Source: CAZXCQ01 sp964639275
Lineage (GTDB): Bacteria > Desulfobacterota > DSM-4660 > Desulfatiglandales > Desulfatiglandaceae
Reading direction: 5' to 3'
Assembly (NCBI GenBank): GCA_964639275.1
Contig: CAZXCQ010000006.1
Span: 1-43,896 of the forward strand
DNA: 43,896 bases
The notes below the pieces were generated by a model, which did no database searches, had not been told where the DNA came from, and was given only the letters and a program-made list of their open reading frames with translations. Made by a program: the position numbers and the translations under genes. The number at the start of each line of letters is the position of its first letter. Positions within the stretch are counted from its first letter, which is position 1. Shown here one piece after another: positions 8,057 through 17,217 of this stretch.

Positions 8057-9394
8057 TCACTTCCGCAACACGATCTTGAGATCGCCGATGACAAATCCGT
8101 TGGTTCCGCCAATGGCTTCTTTGAAGAGAAAGGTGATGGTATTTTCACCTTCTTTCAATAGCCCCTTCTCCAGTTCAATGGCAACCGTTTTTGACTTCAT
8201 ATCCGCAAGGATATCCGCAGGCAGTTCTACGTTATGGTCATTGATCTGCATCACCGTTTCAGCCAGACCGTCAATATCGAAGCCTGTAACCATTACGGCC
8301 GTGGATTTGACACCTGCCAACTTCAAGTGAACGGAAACCGTTTTCCGATCTCCTGGGGAAGCCGGTTTAAGGACCACAGGTACTCCCTTGACCTGGACAA
8401 TGACCGCATTCTGCTCTATGGGTGATTTGGACTCGCCTTTCAGGATCTTGCTCTCATCCAGTCTGAGGAACGCCACGGCATTGTTGAAAAAGACGTCCCG
8501 TTTCTGTGCCTCTGTCAAAAAATCCGCCGAATCAATTGCTTCGACGGCCATTCCGACCGCATCGGGCCAGATCATTTGATCTGAACCAAACATGATGCGA
8601 TTGCCAAAATAGAGTTGATCGAGACGGCGAAGGTAATCATGGAATTCTTTTCGAGGAAGTAGCCAATTGATGGCGGAGATATCCATATACACCTGTTGAT
8701 ACATGAGCATGAGCGCGATGGTCTCCTCAAGGTATGGATATCCTCCATGGGCAATATAGATTCGCAACTTCGGATGTTTGACAAGGACATCCTCAAGGAG
8801 TAAAGGGTTGCCGTAACGCATGCGGAATTCAGGCTCACCCCTGTAGGGGGACATGGGGGGGCCAAAACCGGTATGGAAACATACCGGGACATCCAGTTCT
8901 TCGGCAAGGGCAAAATACGGCTCCAATCGAGGATCATTGGCCGCGACGCCGGCATACTGCGCGGTAATCTCACCCATCACCTTGATCTCACCTGATTCGA
9001 ACAATTTACGCAGAGCATGGGTGTCGGGCCATTCCTCAATGCGGCTATTTACAGGAGCTGTGTTCTTGGGGAATTGTAGACCCCCGATGAAACGATTGGG
9101 ATCATAAGATGTCCATTTTTTGACCGCCTCCAATTGGGCAAATCCAACGCCTAAAACAATATGGTAGCGATCCATTTCCGTTATATAAGCCTGGATTGCT
9201 TCGGTATCCGATCTTGCAGTCGGTACTTTGCGGGTAATTAAATTGGGTGGTGGAGGGTCACCATAGCGGTTCCATTGAAATGTATGCATATGCATGTCAA
9301 TAATAGGATGGTGTTTTGCATCTTTTTGCCCGGCAAAACATACACCAAATGAGCAAAGAATCAACACGAGCGACAATAGGGCATTCGTTTTCAT
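8057..9394 (-). CDS. Secreted amidohydrolase (amidohydrolase_2 TIM-barrel hydrolase)
   Basis: The start at 9394 is chosen because AAGGGAGA lies just upstream and the product then begins with a signal peptide (MKTNALLSLVLILCSFGVCFAG); an upstream extension to 9523 lacks both. 445 residues. Metal ligands of the amidohydrolase fold are visible: IIDMHMH (~residue 32), CFHTG, IAHGG and MFGSDQ. The family includes decarboxylases and lactone or amide hydrolases; the substrate is unknown. The last ~120 residues form a beta-rich tail (VSVHLKLAG..., NTITFLFKEA) unlike the core, possibly an interaction module. The gene stands alone between two long direct repeats, which suggests mobilisation or replacement by recombination. 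Confidence 0.8.
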   Translation of the reverse strand: MKTNALLSLVLILCSFGVCFAGQKDAKHHPIIDMHMHTFQWNRYGDPPPPNLITRKVPTARSDTEAIQAYITEMDRYHIVLGVGFAQLEAVKKWTSYDPNRFIGGLQFPKNTAPVNSRIEEWPDTHALRKLFESGEIKVMGEITAQYAGVAANDPRLEPYFALAEELDVPVCFHTGFGPPMSPYRGEPEFRMRYGNPLLLEDVLVKHPKLRIYIAHGGYPYLEETIALMLMYQQVYMDISAINWLLPRKEFHDYLRRLDQLYFGNRIMFGSDQMIWPDAVGMAVEAIDSADFLTEAQKRDVFFNNAVAFLRLDESKILKGESKSPIEQNAVIVQVKGVPVVLKPASPGDRKTVSVHLKLAGVKSTAVMVTGFDIDGLAETVMQINDHNVELPADILADMKSKTVAIELEKGLLKEGENTITFLFKEAIGGTNGFVIGDLKIVLRK

Positions 9395-9570
9395 TTTCGG
9401 TCTCCCTTGTTCAATTGAAGATGCAAGGCAACGTCTGCACATAGCATGCCATGAAAGGAAGATAGAAAGAAGTTCAAGAATATCTAAGGTCCGTGCATTG
9501 ATAAGGAGTTGAGAGAATGGCAATGGAAACCACCCATTGACTTTCAGAACTAAAAATCGGCAGGATCAAC

Positions 9571-9861
9571 CACGAAAAAAGCGAAAAAAGAAAAAGGGCA
9601 CGTTGGTTCCAAGACAACTTCCAAGGAATAAGATTGCTGTCAATTATCGATTTTTATCAAGCATCTTAACCTGTGGGATGTCAACCCGCCGGAAGTATGG
9701 CGGGTAAAACCCAGGCCCCCTCCCGGTACCCAGGCTGGTGCCGAGAAAACTGAAACAATCATAGCCGCACGTTGCGACCACAATATCGTGCGGTCGGGTT
9801 CTTCTTGACCCACAAAGCGAAATCACCTATGCTCCGACCCCCAAAAGGGGACTTCTTATCA
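9571..9861 (+). repeat. Long dispersed repeat, copy B
   Basis: Second copy of the repeat at 7689-7975, same orientation. Its right end abuts the acyl-CoA dehydrogenase remnant: homology to the enzyme begins within a few codons of the repeat's terminal CTTCTTATCA. Insertion of, or recombination at, this repeat probably removed the 5' part of that gene. Confidence 0.75.
9805..9833 (+). promoter_or_regulatory. Sigma70-like promoter in repeat copy B
   Basis: TTGACC, 17 bases, TATGCT. It lies upstream of the truncated dehydrogenase and the liv genes on the same strand, so it may now supply transcription to that operon. Confidence 0.5.
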
Positions 9862-10296
9862 CCCTTATCACCCAACCATAACAGGATAGGCGCTGCGACC
9901 CAGGCAGTGGGGATAGCCCGTGCAGCCTTAGAGGAAAGTGTAAGCTATGTGAAGAAGGGGATCGTATTCGGGGCGCCGCTTGGCACCTTTCAGTCGACCC
10001 AGTTCAAGATTGCCGATATATTTACCTCGATCAAGGCAGGTAGGAATCTTTACTATGAGGCGGCATGGAAGATTGATCAAGGCGTTATTGACCACAGGCT
10101 TATTGGTGCAGCCAAATCGTTTTGCGGACAGATGGCAGTGAAGTATACTGACATGGCCCTTCAGATGCACGGGGGCTACGGTTACTACTCGGACTATGGG
10201 GTGCAAAGGCTTTACAGGGATGCCAAGATAACGGAAATTTATAAGGGGACAACCCAAATAGAAAGGCTTATCGTGGCCAGAAACCTCCTCAAATAG
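9862..10296 (+). pseudogene. Acyl-CoA dehydrogenase, C-terminal fragment
   Basis: About 140 residues match the C-terminal helical domain of acyl-CoA dehydrogenases (RIGAATQAVGIARAALE, then MHGGYGY and RDAKITEIYKGTTQIERL). The N-terminal and FAD/acyl-binding middle domains are missing, replaced by repeat copy B. An in-frame TTG at 9772 inside the repeat could start a hybrid peptide, but it could not be an active enzyme. The YEG position that holds the catalytic Glu in short- and medium-chain enzymes reads YKG here, a further sign of decay or of a divergent subfamily. The original gene was probably part of the downstream acid-import/CoA-activation operon. Confidence 0.8.
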
Positions 10297-10342
10297 GGGA
10301 GAAGATTAGGATTAAGATTATGAGGCAGAGCGCCAAGGGGAT

Positions 10343-11146
10343 ATGGACCGATATCTCATCATAAATAACCTGGAGATAGTCTTTAACGATGTCATTCTGG
10401 TCCTCAAGGGGATCTCCATGGAGGTCCCGGAGGCAGGAATCGTCGCGCTTTTAGGTGCAAACGGAGCAGGCAAGACAACCACCCTGAAGGCCGTATCGGG
10501 CCTTTTGGATTATGAAAACGGCGCCATTACCGACGGCAGCATCGAGTTCATGGGCAGGATAATCAGCGGGGAGGCCCCGGAGGAGATCGTTTGTCTAGGG
10601 ATATCACACGTGCCCGAAGGGAGGCGTATCTTTACAGACCTGAGCGTGTCCGAGAATATCCTTGCGGGCGCCCACACTCGCAAAGACAAGATGGAAATCA
10701 AGGCGGATCACATCAAGGTGGTGGGCTACTTTCCAATCTTAGGCAGGAGGTCGGCCCAGAGGGCCCTCTTTTTGAGTGGTGGCGAACAGCAGATGTTGTC
10801 CATTGCCCGTGCCTTCATGTCTAAGCCTAAGGTTATGATGCTTGATGAGCCATCGTTGGGACTTGCACCTTTGGTGGTAAAGGAAATATTTACCATTCTG
10901 AAGGAGATCAACCGTGATCAAGGCACCGCACTTCTTTTGGTGGAACAGAATGCAAAACAGGCCCTGGAGCTGTCTCATTACGGCTACATAATGGAAAACG
11001 GTAAGATCGTGCTTGACGGTAAGAGCGAAAAGCTCAAAGAGAACGAGGATGTAAAGGAGTTTTACCTGGGTATCACCGAGGAATCCAAGAGAAAGCGCTA
11101 TTCCGAAGTAAAGCACTATAAGAGAAGGAAGAGGTGGCTTTCCTGA
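10343..11146 (+). CDS. livF: Branched-chain-type ABC transporter ATPase, LivF family
   Basis: 267 residues. Walker A GANGAGKTT (~38), signature LSGGEQQ (~145) and Walker B VMMLDEPSLGLAP (~165) are intact, with LivF-type wording (SHVPEGRRIFTDLSV). One of two ATPases powering a HAAT-family importer at the cytoplasmic membrane. AAGGGG precedes the ATG closely. The C-terminus has a basic tail (RKRYSEVKHYKRRKRW) longer than in E. coli LivF. It follows the dehydrogenase fragment by 46 bases and precedes livG by 10. The acyl-CoA synthetase in the operon suggests a carboxylic acid rather than an amino acid substrate. Confidence 0.92.
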   Translation: MDRYLIINNLEIVFNDVILVLKGISMEVPEAGIVALLGANGAGKTTTLKAVSGLLDYENGAITDGSIEFMGRIISGEAPEEIVCLGISHVPEGRRIFTDLSVSENILAGAHTRKDKMEIKADHIKVVGYFPILGRRSAQRALFLSGGEQQMLSIARAFMSKPKVMMLDEPSLGLAPLVVKEIFTILKEINRDQGTALLLVEQNAKQALELSHYGYIMENGKIVLDGKSEKLKENEDVKEFYLGITEESKRKRYSEVKHYKRRKRWLS

Positions 11147-11156
11147 GGTCAAGAGT

Positions 11157-11927
11157 GTGGAACAAGCTGTTCACCTGGAGATAAAAGAGATATCCGTTTC
11201 CTTTGGGGGCATAGTGGCCCTGTCCGGGGTTAACTTAAATGTTGAGAAGGGGGAACTGGTCGCTATCATCGGACCTAATGGTGCAGGAAAGACAACCCTG
11301 TTTAACTCTGTTTTCGGGATCTACCCTCCTGACAGTGGGGATATTCTCCTTGAAGGACGTAGTCTGAGAAATCTGAAGCCGCACAGGATAGCCGAGGCAG
11401 GGATTGCCCGGACTTTTCAAAATATCGAACTCTTCACGAACATGACCGTCATCGAGAACCTGATGTTAGGAAGGCACATGCATATCAGGGCAGGTTTTCT
11501 CTCCGGCGCCCTGTTTTATGGAAGGGCATGCAGGGAAGAGATCTCCAGTCGGGAGAAAGTAGAAGAGATTATTGAGTTCCTGGAAATAGAGAAAGTCCGG
11601 AAAAAGAGGGTAGGGAGTCTTCCTTATGGAATTCAAAAACGTGTTGAACTGGGACGCGCCCTGGCAATGGACCCAAGGGTTCTCCTCCTTGATGAACCGA
11701 CTGCCGGTATGAATGTTGAGGAAACAGAGGATATGGCCCGCTTCATCATAGATATCAAGGAAGAGATGAACATGACAATCATGATGGTGGAGCATGACAT
11801 GGGGGTGGTGATGGATCTGGCAGAGAGAATAATGGTCCTGGACTTCGGGCAAAAGATCGCAGAGGGAACGCCCGAAGTGATCGCAAGAAATCCCAAGGTC
11901 ATCAAGGCCTACCTGGGTGAGGAATAG
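11157..11927 (+). CDS. livG: Branched-chain-type ABC transporter ATPase, LivG family
   Basis: 256 residues. Walker A GPNGAGKTT (~39), Q-loop ARTFQNIELF, Walker B VLLLDEPTAGMN and the LivG-typical ending MVEHDMGVVMDLAERIMVLDFG are all present. The ABC signature is SLPYGIQKRVELGRAL, a usual LivG variant. GTG start at 11157; the GTG two bases upstream is in another frame. Works with LivF as the ATPase pair. The stop lies 2 bases before the synthetase ATG, indicating co-translation. Confidence 0.92.
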   Translation: MEQAVHLEIKEISVSFGGIVALSGVNLNVEKGELVAIIGPNGAGKTTLFNSVFGIYPPDSGDILLEGRSLRNLKPHRIAEAGIARTFQNIELFTNMTVIENLMLGRHMHIRAGFLSGALFYGRACREEISSREKVEEIIEFLEIEKVRKKRVGSLPYGIQKRVELGRALAMDPRVLLLDEPTAGMNVEETEDMARFIIDIKEEMNMTIMMVEHDMGVVMDLAERIMVLDFGQKIAEGTPEVIARNPKVIKAYLGEE

Positions 11928-11929
11928 GC

Positions 11930-13732
11930 ATGACATCGGATACTCTGCCGAAGCTGTTCCTGGATAATGTGCGACGTTTCGGAGATCGAGTGGCCCTGCG
12001 GGAAAAAGACCTCGGCATATGGAAGAGGATCACGTGGCTGGATTACTACCGACATGTCAGCCACTTCTGTCTGGGCCTCATGGAATTGGGTCTGAATCGT
12101 GGCGATACGGTTTCCATTTTAGGAGATAATTGCCCTGAGTGGCTCTATGCTGACCTTGCTATCCAGTCTGCATCGGCCATAACCGTCGGGATTTATCAAA
12201 CAGATACGGCCCCCCAGGTACATTATATCCTGAATAATTCTGATTCCCGTTACTTAGTGGTCAGGGATCAGGAGCAGACGGACAAAGTCCTCGAAGTGAA
12301 GTCGGACCTGCCTCTCCTCAAAAAGATCATCGTCATCGACATGAAGGGCCTCAGGCACTATAGAGATCCCATGATAACAAGTTTTGACAATGTCGAGAAG
12401 CTCGGAGAAAGGGTGGCGCAGGAAAGACCCAGGCACTTTGACCGCCTGGCATCAAGAACCATACCGGAGGATATCGCCCTGATCGTCTATACGTCCGGTA
12501 CCACAGGCCCCCCCAAAGGGGCTATGCTCTCCCACTTGAACATCCTGGCCATGACCGACGCCATGTTCTCCAAAGAACCGTTTTTTGAGAACGATTCTCT
12601 GGTATCGTCATTGCCCCTCTGCCATGTGGCCGAACGCATGTTCTCCCTCTTTTTTCAGATGAGGTCAGGCCACTCCATAAACTTTGCGGAGGGGATAGAT
12701 ACACTCCAGGAAGACCTAGCTGAGATCTCTCCCACGGCCTTCTTGAATGTGCCCAGGATCTGGGAGAAGATGCACTCCAATATCATGATAAAGCTGCAGG
12801 ATGCCTTCTGGTTGAAACGATGGATCTTCAACCGCTCTATCCCCATAGGGGAGAAGATAGCCAGGTTTCGGTGGGAGGGAAAAGAGGTCCCCATCCATTG
12901 GAAACTACTCTATGCCATGGCCTACCTCGCCATGTTCAGGCATTTGAGAAAAAAATTGGGCCTTTTGCGAGGTCGGCTTTTCTACACCGGGGCCGCCCCC
13001 CTTTCACCCGATATTATTCGATTTTTTCATGCCATAGGTGTCTGGGTCAAGGAATCTTACGGGATGACTGAAATGAGCGGCATGGTTTCCGTACAGCGGA
13101 ACAATGATATAAGGCCGGGGAATGTTGGAAAGGTTTTTGACGAGATCGAATGTAAGATTGCCCAGGATGGTGAGATCCTCTTAAAGGGGGATTCCGTATT
13201 CAGCGGCTATTATCAAAACCCCCGGGCCACTGCCGAGGCGGTCCGTGACGGGTGGTTTTACACGGGGGATGTGGGAGAAATCGACGAAGAAGGACACCTG
13301 GTAATAAAGGATAGAAAGAAGGACATCATCATCACCTCAGGAGGGAAGAATATCACGCCCTCTGAGATTGAAAACAGGCTGAAGTTCAGTCTATACATCA
13401 AGGAGGCCATTGTCATAGGGGACAGGCGAAAGTTTCTCACGGCACTTATTCAACTTGAGCTGGAAAACGTCTCCAACTGGGCCCAATCCAACCGGATTCT
13501 CTTTACCACTTACAAGAGTCTCGCCCGGAACGAACAGGTCTATGATCTCATAAAGGGGGAGGTGGAAGAGGTCAACAGGAATTTGGCCAGTGTGGAGACC
13601 ATTAAGAAGTTTACCATCCTCGATAAAGAACTGGATCACGATGATGAGGAGCTCACAGCGACCATGAAGGTCAGGAGGGCCACCGTCGAGGAGAAGTTCA
13701 AGGATTTGATCGAGAGGATGTATAGGAATTGA
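11930..13732 (+). CDS. Long-chain-type acyl-CoA synthetase (AMP-forming)
   Basis: 600 residues, full length for the FadD/Faa-like class. The P-loop-like AMP motif YTSGTTGPPKGAMLSH is at ~187, the adenylate-binding ESYGMTEMSG at ~377, and YTGDVGEIDEEG followed by KDRKKDIIITSGGKNI at ~443-470. It activates a carboxylic acid to its CoA thioester with ATP giving AMP and PPi. Placement inside a liv operon, between ATPase and permease genes, is seen in many Desulfobacterota and aromatic- or fatty-acid-using bacteria and suggests uptake coupled to activation. Chain length and substrate are not readable from the sequence. Confidence 0.92.
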   Translation: MTSDTLPKLFLDNVRRFGDRVALREKDLGIWKRITWLDYYRHVSHFCLGLMELGLNRGDTVSILGDNCPEWLYADLAIQSASAITVGIYQTDTAPQVHYILNNSDSRYLVVRDQEQTDKVLEVKSDLPLLKKIIVIDMKGLRHYRDPMITSFDNVEKLGERVAQERPRHFDRLASRTIPEDIALIVYTSGTTGPPKGAMLSHLNILAMTDAMFSKEPFFENDSLVSSLPLCHVAERMFSLFFQMRSGHSINFAEGIDTLQEDLAEISPTAFLNVPRIWEKMHSNIMIKLQDAFWLKRWIFNRSIPIGEKIARFRWEGKEVPIHWKLLYAMAYLAMFRHLRKKLGLLRGRLFYTGAAPLSPDIIRFFHAIGVWVKESYGMTEMSGMVSVQRNNDIRPGNVGKVFDEIECKIAQDGEILLKGDSVFSGYYQNPRATAEAVRDGWFYTGDVGEIDEEGHLVIKDRKKDIIITSGGKNITPSEIENRLKFSLYIKEAIVIGDRRKFLTALIQLELENVSNWAQSNRILFTTYKSLARNEQVYDLIKGEVEEVNRNLASVETIKKFTILDKELDHDDEELTATMKVRRATVEEKFKDLIERMYRN

Positions 13733-13792
13733 CTTTTCCTTAAATTAACCCCGGCGTTCGAAACACCAAGATTTTTCTTGAAAGGGCATAAC

Positions 13793-14689
13793 TTGGGCGA
13801 GGAGCTAACCTTTTTTTCGCAGCTTTTTTTGAGCGGTATCGCCGTGGGCTGTATCTACGCCATGATCGCGGTGGGTTTCGTGCTGATTTTTAAGGCAACA
13901 GATGTCCTCAATTTCGCCCACGGTGAGGTGATGATGGTCGGGGCCTACATATGCTACACCCTCATTATCCACCTCCACGTGCCCTTTTTGCCCGCCATGG
14001 GTATCACCCTGGTGGCCTTTATCTTCTTTGGAGCCATGATCGAAAGACTTGTATTGAGGCCGATGATCGGGGAACCGGTCTTTGCCGTAGTCATGGTCAC
14101 CCTTGGGCTGAGCATCTTCCTCAAGAGCGCCACAGGTATTATCTTCGGTCATGATAATCGGGTGTTTCCGTCACCGTTTTCTGACACACCCCTTGATCTC
14201 TGGGGACTCACTCTGTCACACCAGCACCTGTGGGTCATCATCATCGCAGTATTGATAATCCTTGTCCTTCTGACATTCTTCAGGTTCACCCGCACCGGCC
14301 TTTCCATGAAAAGTACTGCCAACGACCAGGTAGCCGCCATGCTGATGGGGATAAGCGTGAAAAAAGTCTTTGCCTTGGTCTGGGGGATGGCCTTCTTGAT
14401 CGCGGCCCTTGCTGGGATCTTTCTGGCCAACGTGGTGGTAATGAACAATCGACTCTCCCTGGTGGCAATCAAGGCCTTTCCTGCCGTCATCTTAGGGGGC
14501 CTTGACAGTATTCCGGGCGCCATTATCGGGGGCTTGATCATAGGCGTGATAGAGAACCTCGCAGGAGGGTATCTGGATCAGTATTTTGGAGGCGGGATAA
14601 AGCACCTCAGCAGCTTTATCGTTCTCTTTATTATACTGATGGTTAGGCCTTACGGACTTTTCGGAAAGAAGGAAATCGAGAGGGTTTGA
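13793..14689 (+). CDS. livH: Branched-chain-type ABC transporter permease, LivH family
   Basis: About 298 residues. Conserved LivH sequence is clear: SGIAVGCIYAMIAVGFVLIF, NFAHGEVMM, then FRFTRTGLSMKSTA and KAFPAVILGGLDSIPGAIIGG. About eight membrane helices. No ATG is available; TTG 13793 is chosen because AAAGGG (13781-13786) sits 6 bases before it, though TTG 13778 in the same frame is possible. Forms the transmembrane channel with LivM. Confidence 0.9.
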   Translation: MGEELTFFSQLFLSGIAVGCIYAMIAVGFVLIFKATDVLNFAHGEVMMVGAYICYTLIIHLHVPFLPAMGITLVAFIFFGAMIERLVLRPMIGEPVFAVVMVTLGLSIFLKSATGIIFGHDNRVFPSPFSDTPLDLWGLTLSHQHLWVIIIAVLIILVLLTFFRFTRTGLSMKSTANDQVAAMLMGISVKKVFALVWGMAFLIAALAGIFLANVVVMNNRLSLVAIKAFPAVILGGLDSIPGAIIGGLIIGVIENLAGGYLDQYFGGGIKHLSSFIVLFIILMVRPYGLFGKKEIERV

Positions 14690-14698
14690 GGGACTGTC

Positions 14699-15751
14699 TT
14701 GGTCATACTGAGCAAAGGCTTCAAGGAAAGCTATAGGGAAGATATAAAGTTATTTCAGACGATCTGGATCAAGGTCTGGCTGGGCCTGTTCCTCATCCTG
14801 TTCCTCATTCTCCCTTCTTTCGCGGATTCCTATATCATCTATCTTGTCAATCTTTCGGAAATCGCGATTCTGGGGGCACTGGGCCTGAATATCCTGACGG
14901 GATGTACCGGGCAGATCTCGCTCGGTCATGCTGCGTTCATGGCCATAGGGGCCTACACGGTAGGAATCCTCACCTTTACTTTTGATACTTCTTTCTGGAT
15001 TGCCCTCCCCCTTGCCGGTGTCATTTCCGCCGCCGCAGGGGTCGTTATCGGCATTCCCTGCTTGAGGCTCAAGGGACTGTACCTCGCCATGGCCACAATG
15101 GTGTTCGGAGAGGTGATTACCCACATCTCCATCCACTGGGAAACCCTTACTAAGGGAGTCAGGGGAATCTCCGTGCCTCCCATCGAGATCTTCGGTTATC
15201 CCCTTGATACGGATGAGAAATTTTACTATCTGATGTTTTTAATCACCGCCCTCCTATTGCTGGCCGCAAAGAACGTGCTCCGCACAAAGGCGGGAAGGGC
15301 ATTTATTGCCATCCGCGATCGGGATATTGCCGCTGAATCCATGGGGGTGAGCCTTACCCGATACAAGGTCCTGGCCTTTGCCCTGAGTTCCTTCTATGTC
15401 GGTATAGCAGGTGGATTCTATGCATATTATACAAGCTACGTGCATCCTGAGCATTTTAACATCATGCTATCGGTTGAGTTCATTGCCATGATCATCGTAG
15501 GCGGTATGGGGACTATCCTGGGTTCCATATTCGGGGCCGTATTCATCACCCTTGTCCCTGAGGGGCTCAGGTGGGTTTCGTACGCCGTCGGGCAGATATA
15601 CCCGGTGGTGGCAGACAAATTTTCAGATGACTGGAATATCGCCTTCTTCGGGCTCCTGATCATGCTTTTCCTGATTCTTGAGCCTGGAGGCCTGGTTGCA
15701 ATCTGGGAAAGGATCAAGACCAGTTTCAAGACATGGCCATTCACTTATTGA
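14699..15751 (+). CDS. livM: Branched-chain-type ABC transporter permease, LivM family
   Basis: 350 residues, TTG start after GAGGG (14688-14692), 9 bases past livH. LivM hallmarks: NILTGCTGQISLGHAAFMAIGAYT near residue 65, FIAIRDRDIAAESMGV near 201 and IVGGMGTILGSIFGAV near 263. Multiple membrane helices. Pairs with LivH in the importer. The last ~25 residues form a short polar tail. Confidence 0.92.
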   Translation: MVILSKGFKESYREDIKLFQTIWIKVWLGLFLILFLILPSFADSYIIYLVNLSEIAILGALGLNILTGCTGQISLGHAAFMAIGAYTVGILTFTFDTSFWIALPLAGVISAAAGVVIGIPCLRLKGLYLAMATMVFGEVITHISIHWETLTKGVRGISVPPIEIFGYPLDTDEKFYYLMFLITALLLLAAKNVLRTKAGRAFIAIRDRDIAAESMGVSLTRYKVLAFALSSFYVGIAGGFYAYYTSYVHPEHFNIMLSVEFIAMIIVGGMGTILGSIFGAVFITLVPEGLRWVSYAVGQIYPVVADKFSDDWNIAFFGLLIMLFLILEPGGLVAIWERIKTSFKTWPFTY

Positions 15752-15849
15752 GGTCAATAGTCAATTCTAATCGGGAGAGGAGGTGATGGCATCCTAAATC
15801 TTTTCGGTAATCAGTCACGGTAATCACACATGAAAAACGGGAGGGAATC

Positions 15850-17049
15850 ATGAAAACAAAGGTCCTTTACATGCTGTCAGCGGTTATGTTCATTGGCACT
15901 TTTTGTCTTTTAACCACATCTGCATATTCGGGAAGAGGCGTTACAAGTGATACCATAAAAATGGGTATCATAATGGTCAAAACCGGTCCGGTAGCAATCA
16001 TGGGGAAATCACAATCGCAGGGCGATAAGGACTACTTTCGATATGTGAACGAAGAGCTGGGTGGTGTGTATGGAAGGAAGATCGTTCTGATCCATGAAGA
16101 TGATCAGTTCAAGGCGGACCTGTCTCTGGCGGCCTTCAAAAAGCTGATGATGAGGGACAAGGTACTCTCCATTATCACATGCGGCGGTACACCACAGCAG
16201 GTGGCCAACTTTGCCAACATAAGGAAATACAAGACGAGCAACATCCCCAACAGTCTTGCCGAAGAGATGTACATTCCCCACAAACCCTATATCTTTAATA
16301 TCGGGGCATCTTACGAACAACAGATATTCATCATTTTTGATTACATATTCCACGATCTAAAGGCCCCTGACCCCAAGATAGGCCTGGTCTATGCGGAGAC
16401 GGAATTTGGCAAGGCCTGTCTCGGAGGCGCAAAGAAACGTGCTGCACAGTACAAGATAAAGATGGCGGCGGAAGTAGTTTTGCCCATGGGTTCAGTGGAT
16501 GCCAGCTCACAGGTCCTGAGCCTTCAGAAGGCAGGTGTTGATATCGTGATCTTCAGTTGTCTCATCCCGGATACCGTGACATTTCTGAAAGCGGCGCAGA
16601 AATACAACTATGAACCTAAGATATTTGCCATAAACTGGGCAACCGACGACCTCATCATCAAGCTGGCCGGGCCTGCCGCGGCAAACCTGATAGGGGTCAA
16701 TTACATAGACTCATGGTACAGTGATTCAAAAGGGATGAAGCTTGCCCGGGAGCTGACGAAAAAGTACGACACCATGCCCCCTTTGACATCCCTGTACACG
16801 AACGGTTTTCTCCAGGGTATCCTTTTCACCGAGGCCTTTAGACGGGCGGGCAAAAACCTCAATCCGGACACGTTGCAGAAGGCCTTTGAATCGTCCAAGC
16901 CTTTTGATACCATGGGGATTACCCCCCCCATCTCATGGAAAAAGGGGGATCACTCCCCGCCGAACGAGGTAAAATTCTTTAAGGCAGACCTGGAAAAGAA
17001 GCGGTTTGTTCCCATAACCGGCTGGAGAAGAGCCATAGATATGAAGTAA
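15850..17049 (+). CDS. livK: Periplasmic substrate-binding protein of the liv-type importer
   Basis: 399 residues with a signal peptide (~1-27, hydrophobic core up to SAYSG). ATG lies 6 bases after GGGAGG. The Peripla_BP_6 type I fold is indicated by SDTIKMGIIMVKTGPVAIMG, DDQFKADLSLAAFKKLM and GLVYAETEFGKACLGGAKKRA. It captures the ligand in the periplasm for LivHMFG. The divergent ligand pocket and the operon's acyl-CoA synthetase argue against assuming leucine, so livK is used in the family sense only. Followed by a strong terminator. Confidence 0.88.
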   Translation: MKTKVLYMLSAVMFIGTFCLLTTSAYSGRGVTSDTIKMGIIMVKTGPVAIMGKSQSQGDKDYFRYVNEELGGVYGRKIVLIHEDDQFKADLSLAAFKKLMMRDKVLSIITCGGTPQQVANFANIRKYKTSNIPNSLAEEMYIPHKPYIFNIGASYEQQIFIIFDYIFHDLKAPDPKIGLVYAETEFGKACLGGAKKRAAQYKIKMAAEVVLPMGSVDASSQVLSLQKAGVDIVIFSCLIPDTVTFLKAAQKYNYEPKIFAINWATDDLIIKLAGPAAANLIGVNYIDSWYSDSKGMKLARELTKKYDTMPPLTSLYTNGFLQGILFTEAFRRAGKNLNPDTLQKAFESSKPFDTMGITPPISWKKGDHSPPNEVKFFKADLEKKRFVPITGWRRAIDMK

Positions 17050-17093
17050 CGGGATCCGGAATTTCAGTTCCGGGTCTTTGATGATACCCGTAG

Positions 17094-17133
17094 AAGGCAC
17101 AGTCGGGGCGCCAAACCCTGGCCTGTGCCTTTT
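17094..17133 (+). terminator. Rho-independent terminator of the liv operon
   Basis: AAGGCACAG (17094-17102) pairs perfectly with CTGTGCCTT (17123-17131), followed by T's. A smaller hairpin, CCGGAA/TTCCGG, lies at 17056-17073 directly after the last gene. Confidence 0.8.
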
Positions 17134-17160
17134 CGGCTCTGGAAATGGCTGTTGGACAGC

Positions 17161-17173
17161 GGGACGCTCTTTA
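17161..17173 (+). repeat. REP end, left of the RAYT gene
   Basis: GGGACGCTCTTTA, exactly inverted at 18236-18248 on the far side of the transposase. Half copies or pairs of the same word recur at 19956 and 35191-35259. Confidence 0.75.
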
Positions 17174-17217
17174 ATAATTTAATTGACATTCCTTCTGATT
17201 GAGATTAGGATCTTGAT

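Noticed and set aside
7689..9861. Repeats A and B as a CRISPR array or phage att pair
   Set aside because: There are only two long copies, with a gene between them and no spacers, integrase or regular periodicity.
13805..14152. His/Asp-rich minus-strand frame opposite livH
   Set aside because: Antisense shadow of a hydrophobic membrane gene; no start context.
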